Origin: CAYXBG01 sp964463145
Lineage (GTDB): Bacteria > Acidobacteriota > UBA6911 > RPQK01 > CBDAPI01
NCBI GenBank assembly: GCA_964463145.1
Contig: CAYXBG010000022.1
Coordinates: 1-23,479, forward strand
Direction of reading: 5' to 3'
DNA: 23,479 bases
Part shown: positions 6,432 to 13,578 of the stretch, piece after piece
Layout: each line of letters starts with the position of its first letter
Position numbering within the stretch: position 1 is the first letter of the stretch
Position numbers and translations under genes: made by a program
The notes under the pieces: generated by a model
Seen by the model: only the letters and a program-made list of their open reading frames with translations
What the model was told of the DNA's origin: nothing
The model's database searches: none

Positions 6432-8156
6432 TTGAACTCGGAACTTCATCCAATTGATGGCATCGTGATCCTAGTCTACCTAGCTGGGATTATGACAATG
6501 GGCATCTGGGTCTCTCGCCGTGTCAAAAATATCTCTGATTTTCTGATGCCTCGTCGTTTTGGAAAATTTATGATGGCGATGCACGCTTTCGGAACAGGGA
6601 CGGCTTCCGACCAGGCGGTATTGGTAGCAGCTGCCACTTTCCGATCAGGTTTGTCCGGGATCTGGTATCAGTGGTTGTGGTTGTTCTCGACACCCTTTTA
6701 CTGGCTTATAGCCCCCATTATGCGACGTTTTAGGGCAGTCACTACTGCCGATGTGCTCACCTTACGATTTAACCATAGCGTTGCCGTGCTTTTTGCAATT
6801 GTTGGGATCATCGGTACTTCGGTCAAGATAGGGCTTCTCCTCAAAGGTTCTGGGGCTCTCATTGATTCAGGTACGGGAGGATTCGTGGATGCCAACCTGG
6901 CGATTATTGTTATGACAGTCCTTTTTGTTGTATACGGTGCCGCCGGAGGTTTGGGTGCAGCCATTCTCACTGACTTCATTCAAGGACTGCTCACTATTCT
7001 CTTTTCTATTATGTTACTCCCTTTCGTTCTTTCAGCGGTGGGAGGAATGGAAGGGATACGGGCCACCATAAATGATCCGGCAATGCTCTCTCTAGTGGCA
7101 CCAGGACAAATAGGGGTGTTTTTCATCGTTATGATTAGCCTGCAAACGTTAGTTGGCATCATAGCCCAACCTCATATCATGGGTGTCTGTGGAGCAGGGC
7201 GAACGGAAATGGATGTAAGGTTCGGTAAAATGGCAGGTAATCTGATTAAACGTTTTTGCACAGTTGCCTGGTGTCTTACCGGCATAGCTGCGGTTGCTTG
7301 GTACATGAACCAGGGGGTCGAAATAGCTTCGATTCACCCAGATAGTGTTTACGGTAACATAGCTCGTGAATTTCTTCCGAGGATCTCTCCCGGGCTCTTG
7401 GGGATTTTTATGTCAGCTCTTTTAGCCGGGGTCATGAGCTCTTGCGATTCTTTCATGATAGCTGCAGCCGGGCTGTTCACCGAAAATATATATAGGCCTT
7501 ATTACCCAGGTCGTTCGACTAAGCACTATCTTTGGATCGCAAGAATTGCTGGAGTTGTCATTGTGGTCGGGGGGGTAGTTTTTGCTTTTTGGATCTCGAG
7601 TGTCGTTGAAGGCTTAACGATTTGGCTAAGGATAGCACCGATGATGGGTATTAGTATTTGGATAGCTCTTTTCTGGCGTCGGCTCACCGTTGCAGGAGCT
7701 TGGGCTGCAACCTTCACAGGATTTGGGGTATGGTTCATCACCAACCAGACGATCTTTATCAGTGCTCTGGGAAGTTTACCAGGGGCTGAGGCCTTGAATT
7801 TTGTCGTGAGACAGGGATCGTCTCCGGCCCAAGTGTATGAACCTTGGAAAATCCTCTTCTATACTCTAGCGGCTGCTCTAGCTGCGGTAGTGGTGAGTCT
7901 TGCCACTAAACCAGTGAACCGTAATAAGGTGGATCGTTTCCACGACCTGATGCGGACCCCTGTCGGTCCTAATGAAGAGATTACCGAACCCTGCAGACTT
8001 CCACCGGGTGTTGAACCAGCCCAGAGGTCCTACCTGGTGCGTCGATTTGGTTTTGAGATAATAAGGCCATCCGCAACCTCCGTGATCGGATTCTTAGTCG
8101 GTTGGGTAGCCGTAGGATTTCTAGTGGGTGGTTTTTTCTGGTTTGTTAAAGGCTAG
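6432..8156 (+). CDS. Sodium:solute symporter family protein (SSS)
   Basis: This 574-residue polytopic inner-membrane protein is of the sodium:solute symporter family, which uses the sodium gradient to import sugars, organic acids or amino acids. It shows about 13 hydrophobic segments. The segment GAAILTDFIQG (175-185) corresponds to the family's GGxxAxxxTDxxQ signature. LLAGVMSSCDSFMIAAAG (330-347) matches the TM8-region MS-x-DS signature, whose serines help form a sodium site in characterised members. The start is TTG at 6432 with GGAG 7 bases upstream, giving a short N-terminal tail before the first helix. Length is normal. It is followed by the DHDPS-family gene after 38 bases, and the clustered enzymes suggest it imports their substrate. 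The identity of the solute is unknown. Confidence 0.93.
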   Translation: MNSELHPIDGIVILVYLAGIMTMGIWVSRRVKNISDFLMPRRFGKFMMAMHAFGTGTASDQAVLVAAATFRSGLSGIWYQWLWLFSTPFYWLIAPIMRRFRAVTTADVLTLRFNHSVAVLFAIVGIIGTSVKIGLLLKGSGALIDSGTGGFVDANLAIIVMTVLFVVYGAAGGLGAAILTDFIQGLLTILFSIMLLPFVLSAVGGMEGIRATINDPAMLSLVAPGQIGVFFIVMISLQTLVGIIAQPHIMGVCGAGRTEMDVRFGKMAGNLIKRFCTVAWCLTGIAAVAWYMNQGVEIASIHPDSVYGNIAREFLPRISPGLLGIFMSALLAGVMSSCDSFMIAAAGLFTENIYRPYYPGRSTKHYLWIARIAGVVIVVGGVVFAFWISSVVEGLTIWLRIAPMMGISIWIALFWRRLTVAGAWAATFTGFGVWFITNQTIFISALGSLPGAEALNFVVRQGSSPAQVYEPWKILFYTLAAALAAVVVSLATKPVNRNKVDRFHDLMRTPVGPNEEITEPCRLPPGVEPAQRSYLVRRFGFEIIRPSATSVIGFLVGWVAVGFLVGGFFWFVKG

Positions 8157-8181
8157 TGTATAAGATGGGCAAAACAAATAT

Positions 8182-8185
8182 GGAG
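8182..8185 (+). promoter_or_regulatory. Ribosome binding site deciding between three in-frame starts
   Basis: GGAG lies 9 bases before the ATG at 8195. The earlier in-frame candidates (GTG 8156, ATG 8165, ATG 8180) lack a well-spaced Shine-Dalgarno sequence, so 8195 is preferred. Confidence 0.55.
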
Positions 8186-8194
8186 AAAGAATCT

Positions 8195-9154
8195 ATGAAC
8201 TGGCGAGAGATACCGTGGGGAGGGTTATATGCGGCAACATTGTGTGCCTTTAATGAAGATGAGTCCATTGACGAAGAAGGTCTGAGTCAATACATGACTC
8301 GGTTGGCCAACGTCGAAGGTATTAGAGGCCTTACTTGTAACGGCCACACGGGTGAAGTTATGTCCTTACGGCCTGAGGAACGTGCCCGTGTCACCCATAT
8401 AGTGGCTCAGGCCGTCATCGAGGCCCAAAGACCGGTGAAGGTCATCTCCGGGGTATCCGCCGAGGGTAGTTTGGAAGCGATCGACCACGCACTTGCAGCC
8501 AAAGAGGCAGGAGCGGACGCGATATTATTGATGCCTCCTCATCACTGGCTTCGTTTTGGGCGCAGTTCTGAGACGGCAGTAGGCTTTTTCCAAGATGTAG
8601 CAGAAGCCGCGAACCTGCCGATCATAGTCCATCAATACCCTGCCTGGACTAAGGCTGGATACACGCTATCTGAGATGCTTGAGATGGTGAAGCTTCCACA
8701 GGTGGTTTCGATAAAGATGGGAACTCGAGACATGGCACGTTGGCTTTATGATTATGAACGACTGAAAGCTGCGGCTCCCCGGGTCTCTATCATCACTTGC
8801 CATGATGAGTTCCTTCTCCCCACTTTACTTGAGGGCTGTGATGGTGCTCTTATCGGATTTGCAGGATTTGCACCTGAGCTAATGGTAGATGTAGTCCACG
8901 CGGCATTGGATGGCGATTTGGTGCGTGCCAAGGAAGCACAAAAAACGGTAGCTCCGCTAGCAAGAATTATCTATAACTTTGGTGAGCCCGGTTGTGGTGC
9001 TCATCAGAGAATGAAGACGGCGTTGTGGTTACTTGGGAAATTCTCTAGCTTGAAATTTCGGCGACCTGTGAGGCCGTTGCCACCATCTGAGGTTCAGGCA
9101 ATTCGAGAACAGGTAGAGGCCATAGGATTTGAGTGCCGGAAGCCAGTTCTTTAA
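8195..9154 (+). CDS. Dihydrodipicolinate synthase/N-acetylneuraminate lyase family protein
   Basis: This is a class I aldolase-type TIM barrel of 319 residues that forms a Schiff base with a 2-keto acid. Members include DHDPS, sialic acid lyase, 2-keto-3-deoxygluconate aldolase and 5-keto-4-deoxyglucarate dehydratase. The Schiff-base Lys is K174 in VVSIKMGTRD, the catalytic Tyr is Y148 in IVHQYPAW, and the substrate-carboxylate loop is NGHTGE (49-54), where lysine-pathway DHDPS usually has GTTGE. The start at 8195 is chosen from Shine-Dalgarno spacing and because the fold normally begins a few residues before a segment like GGLYAATLCAF. In-frame starts extend up to 13 residues upstream, with the earliest GTG overlapping the symporter stop. 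The context of transporter, PL22-like protein and amidohydrolase favours a sugar-acid lyase or dehydratase over lysine biosynthesis, by inference. Confidence 0.92.
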   Translation: MNWREIPWGGLYAATLCAFNEDESIDEEGLSQYMTRLANVEGIRGLTCNGHTGEVMSLRPEERARVTHIVAQAVIEAQRPVKVISGVSAEGSLEAIDHALAAKEAGADAILLMPPHHWLRFGRSSETAVGFFQDVAEAANLPIIVHQYPAWTKAGYTLSEMLEMVKLPQVVSIKMGTRDMARWLYDYERLKAAAPRVSIITCHDEFLLPTLLEGCDGALIGFAGFAPELMVDVVHAALDGDLVRAKEAQKTVAPLARIIYNFGEPGCGAHQRMKTALWLLGKFSSLKFRRPVRPLPPSEVQAIREQVEAIGFECRKPVL

Positions 9155-9176
9155 ACGTAATTAAGAGAATCAAATA

Positions 9177-10196
9177 ATGAGCTCTCAGAGATGCCTAGAT
9201 GTGTTCTGTCATTATTTGCCCCCCTCGTTTTGTCAAGCAGCTAATCGTCTACAAACACGTCCGTTGCTAATGTTTGAGAGGGCCCAGGGGATTCCTGTGA
9301 TGGTCGATTTGGAGGCGCGGTTGGAGCTGATGGACCAGTTTCCAGGGTATAGCCAGATATTGAGCTTGGCTTCTCCTACTATCGAGAGTTTAGCGGATCC
9401 CCAGGGATCGCCGGAGCTGGCACGGATTGGGAACGATGCTATGGCAGCTGCCGTTTCCAAACATAAACACCGTTTCCCCGGGTTCATTGCCTCCCTTCCC
9501 ATGAACAATCCAGAGGCAGCCTTGACGGAGGTTAGTCGAGCTGTAGAAAAGTTGGGGGCTGTAGGTTTCCAAATCTACACCAATGTTAACGGGCAGCCAG
9601 TGGATAAACGAGAATACCTGCAGGTTTTTGAAGCTGCAGGCGAGTTAAGGGTGCCAGTTTGGTTACATCCTGTCCGTTCGATGATGACTGCCGATTATTC
9701 TGAAGAGAGCTATTCCAAGTACGATCTCTGGTGGGCTTTTGGGTGGCCCTATGAAACCAGCATCGCCATGGGCCGACTGGTTTTCTCTGGAATTTTCGAC
9801 CGTTATCCAGATCTGGTGGTTATTACCCATCACGTCGGAGGTATGATACCTATGATGAGGGGCCGAATTGAGTCTGGCCTGTCCTTAATGGGTACGAGAA
9901 ATCCTCCTGAGCTTTCAGAAGCAACCGATACTAATCTCAAGGGACTTCCCCTGAAGGCTTTCCAGAAATTCTATGCGGATACGGCTTCGTTCGGTTCCCG
10001 AGAAGCGATTGAATGCGGTCTCGCATTTTTTGGAGCTGATCGGCTGCTTTTTGGCACCGATATGCCTTTTGATCCCGAGGAGGGTATCGGGTATATTCGC
10101 GACACCTTGAATGCGATAGATGAAATGGCGCTAGAACTTGAAGAACGAAAAGCCATTTTGTCGGGGAATGCTCATCGTTTGTTGGGGCTGAGATGA
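9177..10196 (+). CDS. Amidohydrolase family (ACMSD-like) TIM-barrel protein lacking first metal-ligand His
   Basis: This 339-residue protein belongs to the amidohydrolase-2 branch that includes ACMSD decarboxylase and related hydrolases or hydratases of ring and dicarboxylate compounds. Landmarks fit the family: the N-terminal strand CLDVFCHYLPP, WLHPVR (H164), ITHHVGGMIP (H218, H219) and LFGTDMPFD (D295), then the C-terminal NAHRLLGL. In most members the first strand carries HxH with both histidines binding metal. Here the first position is Phe (F10) and only H12 remains, read directly as TTC at 9204-9206. I have an unverified memory of DVFCH-type members in related sequences, so this may be a subfamily rather than a lesion. 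It starts 22 bases after the DHDPS-family gene and overlaps the next gene by ATGA. The reaction is unknown; decarboxylation, hydration or lactone hydrolysis are all possible. Confidence 0.9.
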   Translation: MSSQRCLDVFCHYLPPSFCQAANRLQTRPLLMFERAQGIPVMVDLEARLELMDQFPGYSQILSLASPTIESLADPQGSPELARIGNDAMAAAVSKHKHRFPGFIASLPMNNPEAALTEVSRAVEKLGAVGFQIYTNVNGQPVDKREYLQVFEAAGELRVPVWLHPVRSMMTADYSEESYSKYDLWWAFGWPYETSIAMGRLVFSGIFDRYPDLVVITHHVGGMIPMMRGRIESGLSLMGTRNPPELSEATDTNLKGLPLKAFQKFYADTASFGSREAIECGLAFFGADRLLFGTDMPFDPEEGIGYIRDTLNAIDEMALELEERKAILSGNAHRLLGLR

Positions 10197-11305
10197 ATAA
10201 AGGCCTCTCCAAAGGGAAAACCTACCCGTCTGAGGCTACTACAAGAATTGATTCTAAAACCGGTATCGCCATTCGTCAGGTTACTGGTCATCCGAGCATT
10301 CAGCACCATCCCTTTTACTATCTGCCAGCTTATGACGATGCCATGCGATGGCTTTTCTTTATATCTCACCGCACAGGGAAAGCACAGATCTTTGCCGAGG
10401 AGCGGGAAAGCGAGAAGTTGATCCAGTTAACTGATAGGCAAGATTTGAATGAATGGTCCGTTCACCCTGCTCATGATGGTACTCATATTTACTTCACGGC
10501 TGGGGCCAAGGCACTCCGGTTGTCGATGGAGACTTTCAAGGAAGAGGTTATGGCGGACTTTGGAGATTCCCCGATGCGAGAGAAAGGAATGGTCGGTGCG
10601 GCAATGGGAACCACAACACTAAGTCGCGATGACAAGTGGTGGGCGGTTCCTGTCAAGATCGGGGAGGCTTCCCAGATGAAAATCATTGAGACTGGTACTG
10701 GACGGGTAGAAACCATACTCGAGAGGGATACCATCGGGCATCCTCAGTTTCATCCCGATGATTCTTCCTTACTACGATACGCAGGGCCCTTTTACGAGAG
10801 GATGTGGATCATCCAGCGAGATGGTAGCAATAATCGCCTAGTCTACGAACGCGATACTTCAAAAAAGGAATGGATTGTCCATGAAACTTGGATGCCAGGA
10901 CGACGGGAGCTGCTTACGACATGTTGGCCTCATGGCGTGATCGGGGTTCATGTCGATAGTGGAGAAGTGCGAAGGGTAGCTTCGTTCAATGTATGGCACC
11001 CTATGGTCGATCGAGCCGGTACTCGGATGGTTACGGACACTCGGAACCCAGACATTGGACTGCGAATTTTCGATCCACGGATAGAACAGGGATTCTGTCA
11101 GGAGCTTTGTTATCCGGAGGCTAGTAATGCTGGTGAGCATTGGAATACCGACCACTGTCCATATGATGATGGGCCTGTCCAGGTATACGCTCCTCAACAC
11201 ACTCACCCTCACCCGAACTTTTCCCCGGATGGTAGACAGGTAGTATTCACCACTGATCGCGACGGACACGCGCAGGTTTGTGAAGTCGTGTTAGAAGATG
11301 TTTGA
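10193..11305 (+). CDS. Oligogalacturonate-lyase-like protein (PL22-type beta-propeller)
   Basis: This 370-residue protein resembles cytoplasmic oligogalacturonate lyase, which cleaves short uronate chains by beta-elimination using a metal inside a seven-bladed propeller. WD40-like blade repeats run through it, for example DKWWAVPVKIG and SPDGRQVVFTTDRDG. As I recall the characterised PL22 enzyme, the metal ligands are Gln-x-x-His-x-His plus another His. APQHTHPHPNF supplies Q335, H338 and H340 in exactly that spacing. H269 in NVWHPMVD and H230 in IVHETWMPG are plausible fourth ligand and catalytic base. No signal peptide is seen, consistent with a cytoplasmic enzyme. The ATG overlaps the TGA of the amidohydrolase gene (ATGA), so the two are translationally coupled. 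The actual substrate may be a different uronate or sugar acid. No other pectin-pathway gene is recognised here. Confidence 0.88.
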   Translation: MNKGLSKGKTYPSEATTRIDSKTGIAIRQVTGHPSIQHHPFYYLPAYDDAMRWLFFISHRTGKAQIFAEERESEKLIQLTDRQDLNEWSVHPAHDGTHIYFTAGAKALRLSMETFKEEVMADFGDSPMREKGMVGAAMGTTTLSRDDKWWAVPVKIGEASQMKIIETGTGRVETILERDTIGHPQFHPDDSSLLRYAGPFYERMWIIQRDGSNNRLVYERDTSKKEWIVHETWMPGRRELLTTCWPHGVIGVHVDSGEVRRVASFNVWHPMVDRAGTRMVTDTRNPDIGLRIFDPRIEQGFCQELCYPEASNAGEHWNTDHCPYDDGPVQVYAPQHTHPHPNFSPDGRQVVFTTDRDGHAQVCEVVLEDV

Positions 11306-11335
11306 AGCAGCCGAGGCCATGATGAGAGCTTATTG

Positions 11336-12139
11336 CTATTTTGGGTCAAGGGTCATGTTCAGAATAGAAGATATCTCCTTATGGACGTATCCGTTGCTAG
11401 CCAGGATCTCTTCCCCTGAAACTCCACAAGCAGTTTCATCGAAGTGACTCACGACGCCTCCTGCTTCTTGGACGATTAAGAGGCCGCCGGCTACATCCCA
11501 CGGGTTAAGACTTATTTCCCAAAAAGCCTCAAATCTGCCGCAGGCCACGTAGCATAGATCCAAAGCTGCTGATCCGTCCCGTCGTACAGCCCTGGCCTCG
11601 AGCATAATCTGATGGAACAGGGCAAGATTTTTGAGGATTTTATCGCGATTGTAAGAGAAACCTGTACAGACAAGACTATTGCTTAGCTTGTTTTCGGATG
11701 AAACTCGGATTCGTTCTCCATTGAGGAATGCTCCTCCGCCTCTCCGGGCAGAAAACAACTCGCCGGCGATCGGATTATAAACGGATCCGACTGCCAACAC
11801 ACCGGAGATTTCAAGGGCGATCGACACAGAAAAGAAAGGGTACCCGTGGGTGTAGTTTGTGGTCCCATCCAGAGGATCAATGATCCACCTGAAAGTTGAA
11901 TCTTTAAGAGACGTGTGAGAAGTTCCTCCTTCCTCCGCCAGGATGGAGTGTTCTGGCCACTTGTTCAGAATCTTTGAGACTATCCAGGCTTCAGACTTGA
12001 GGTCTACCTCTGTGACAAGATCTCTGAGTCCTTTCTTTCTGACTGTGAGCTGAACATCTAAGTGATCAGTCAGGATTTTGCCTGCTCCAAGTACCAGCTC
12101 CTCCGCGAACTTCAAGGCCTCCTGTTCATCGAATTCCAT
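11336..12139 (-). CDS. Inositol monophosphatase family protein (SuhB-like)
   Basis: This 267-residue Mg-dependent, lithium-sensitive-type phosphatase removes phosphate from inositol phosphate or related sugar phosphates, in the cytoplasm. All family metal-binding motifs are present: AEEGG with E69 and E70, DPLDGTTNY (D88, D91) and NPWDVAGG (D215). The length is normal. The ATG at 12139 lies inside the 3' end of ispDF, a 14-base overlap on the same strand, so the two genes form a coupled pair. The exact substrate within the family cannot be read from the sequence; inositol-1-phosphate, histidinol phosphate or fructose-1,6-bisphosphate-like activities occur in relatives. It converges on the oligogalacturonate-lyase-like gene with 30 bases between them and no clear terminator. 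Confidence 0.94.
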   Translation of the reverse strand: MEFDEQEALKFAEELVLGAGKILTDHLDVQLTVRKKGLRDLVTEVDLKSEAWIVSKILNKWPEHSILAEEGGTSHTSLKDSTFRWIIDPLDGTTNYTHGYPFFSVSIALEISGVLAVGSVYNPIAGELFSARRGGGAFLNGERIRVSSENKLSNSLVCTGFSYNRDKILKNLALFHQIMLEARAVRRDGSAALDLCYVACGRFEAFWEISLNPWDVAGGLLIVQEAGGVVSHFDETACGVSGEEILASNGYVHKEISSILNMTLDPK

Positions 12140-13301
12140 TAGCTTTTATTCCCAAAGGTATCAAAGAAACAATCACCTGTGCAGCAAGTCCTTCTCCTCG
12201 ACCGATTGGGCCTTTCCCCTCCATAGTTGTAGCCTTTAACCCAACTTGGGAGGGGGCTAACTGTAGAACTTGAGCTAGGTTCAACTTAATCTGCTCGACA
12301 TAAGGCTTCATGGTTGGTTCTTCTGCCAGGATAGTAATATCGATGTTCCCGACTCGATATCCTTTTTTTTCGCTCTGTATCAGCACATCATGCAAGAGAG
12401 AGAGACTCGAAATATCCTTGTACTTAGGATCGTCATCTGGGAAAAGTGTGCCGATGTCTGGAAGTCCACTGGCCCCCAAAATTGCATCACAACAGGCATG
12501 CAAGAGAGCATCCGCATCCGAGTGACCATCAAGACCTTTTGTGTGAGGAATGGAAACCCCTCCAAGAATCAAAGGTCGTCCGGCTTTGAATGAATGAAAG
12601 TCGTAGCCGTTCCCGACACGAATACCAAAAATAAGATTTTTTTCTACAGCCATTTCCCAGTCTTCCTCCCAAGTGATCTTTACATTGCGGCGGTCACCTT
12701 TGATAACGAGAACCTTTTCACCAAGAGCTTCTACAAGTGTCGCTTCGTCAGTAGCTTTAGTCAGATTTCCCCCAGTAGAGGCCGATTCGAACGCACGGGC
12801 TAGAACAGATTTCTGGAAAGCTTGAGGTGTTTGTATGAGGCGAAGATTACTGCGATTTAGGGTATTTCTAACCAGGCCAGATTGCACACTTTTAACCGTC
12901 TCGGCGACTTCGATCCCAGGGATACAAGCAGCAGCAGAACTTAACCCCTCGATCGTGCGTTGCGCCAGATCGGCAGTGACAAAAGGGCGAGCCGCATCAT
13001 GCACAATTACGCGTGAGATTCTTGTTCCTAGGCAATCAAAACCGCGGAGCACCGACTGTTGCCTTGTGATTCCTCCAGACTTCACAATAATCGACTCCGA
13101 GGCAGATATAGTTTTCACCTCTTCACTGACTCGATCAACCCACTCGTCCGGGACAACAACTACAGATTCCTGGCAAAGTGGCGATAGAGTACGAAGAGAG
13201 TGTAGGTAGGTGGGCACCCCTGCCAAGGACAGGAACTGTTTTGGTGTGCCAGATTTAAGGCGACTTCCTAGACCTGACGCTACCAGAATTAGACCAATCA
13301 A
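12126..13301 (-). CDS. ispDF: Bifunctional IspD-IspF (MEP cytidylyltransferase / MEcPP synthase)
   Basis: This fusion catalyses two non-consecutive steps of the MEP isoprenoid pathway: CTP-dependent conversion of MEP to CDP-ME, and cyclisation of CDP-ME phosphate to MEcPP. Residues 1 to about 223 are IspD, with the nucleotide-binding SGLGSRLKSGTPKQF, then GGITRQQSV, VHDAARPF and TDEATLVEALG. Residues from about 226 are IspF, with zinc ligands in GYDFHSF (D234, H236) and DGHSDADALLHACCDA (H268), then PDIGTLFPDDD and TTMEGKGPIGRGEG. Both halves look complete. At 391 residues it fits known fusions from alpha- and epsilonproteobacteria and others. The start is TTG at 13301; the only upstream in-frame codons before a TAG offer no better start. 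A palindrome lies 3 bases upstream. The phosphatase gene overlaps its end. Confidence 0.96.
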   Translation of the reverse strand: MIGLILVASGLGSRLKSGTPKQFLSLAGVPTYLHSLRTLSPLCQESVVVVPDEWVDRVSEEVKTISASESIIVKSGGITRQQSVLRGFDCLGTRISRVIVHDAARPFVTADLAQRTIEGLSSAAACIPGIEVAETVKSVQSGLVRNTLNRSNLRLIQTPQAFQKSVLARAFESASTGGNLTKATDEATLVEALGEKVLVIKGDRRNVKITWEEDWEMAVEKNLIFGIRVGNGYDFHSFKAGRPLILGGVSIPHTKGLDGHSDADALLHACCDAILGASGLPDIGTLFPDDDPKYKDISSLSLLHDVLIQSEKKGYRVGNIDITILAEEPTMKPYVEQIKLNLAQVLQLAPSQVGLKATTMEGKGPIGRGEGLAAQVIVSLIPLGIKANGIR

Positions 13302-13304
13302 AAT

Positions 13305-13319
13305 CGAGAGACTCTCTCG
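13305..13319. repeat. Perfect 7-1-7 palindrome at the ispDF translation start
   Basis: CGAGAGA and TCTCTCG flank a single base, 3 bases upstream of the ispDF TTG. In the ispDF transcript it would fold into a 6-bp stem with a 3-base loop that includes the purine-rich stretch where a Shine-Dalgarno sequence would be. It could also be a DNA operator. The rest of the divergent gap (13302-13578) shows no riboswitch that I recognise. Confidence 0.5.
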
Positions 13320-13578
13320 CGAGGGCGAGGGCTATTTTCACTAGTAGCTCTGCCTGAATGGTACCGGATGAAACTTGTTTTCATGGCAGTTTTTCCTAGG
13401 ATCTTGGTGGAAGAACCTCGGGCAACCCGGACTCATTTTAGCATGGCTATATATGGTGGCGCACCGAGAGGGTGTTGATTACCGAGAACGTAATAGTCAG
13501 AAGGTTATCTTTACGTTAAAGTACGGGTACTTATCTACAGCTGCGGGGAGCTACTAAGGGAAGCTTATTGGGGGTAAC

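Noticed and set aside
8156..8194. GTG overlapping the symporter stop as the start of the DHDPS-family gene
   Set aside because: Its Shine-Dalgarno spacing is poor, while the ATG at 8195 has GGAG at 9 bases and fits the family's N-terminus.
12126..13301. IspD-IspF fusion as a novelty
   Set aside because: Bifunctional IspDF proteins are well established in several bacterial groups, so this is ordinary annotation.
13320..13578. Possible SAM or cobalamin riboswitch upstream of the trans-sulfuration enzyme gene
   Set aside because: I could not find the conserved core elements or a convincing terminator/anti-terminator pair; only unstructured sequence is visible.
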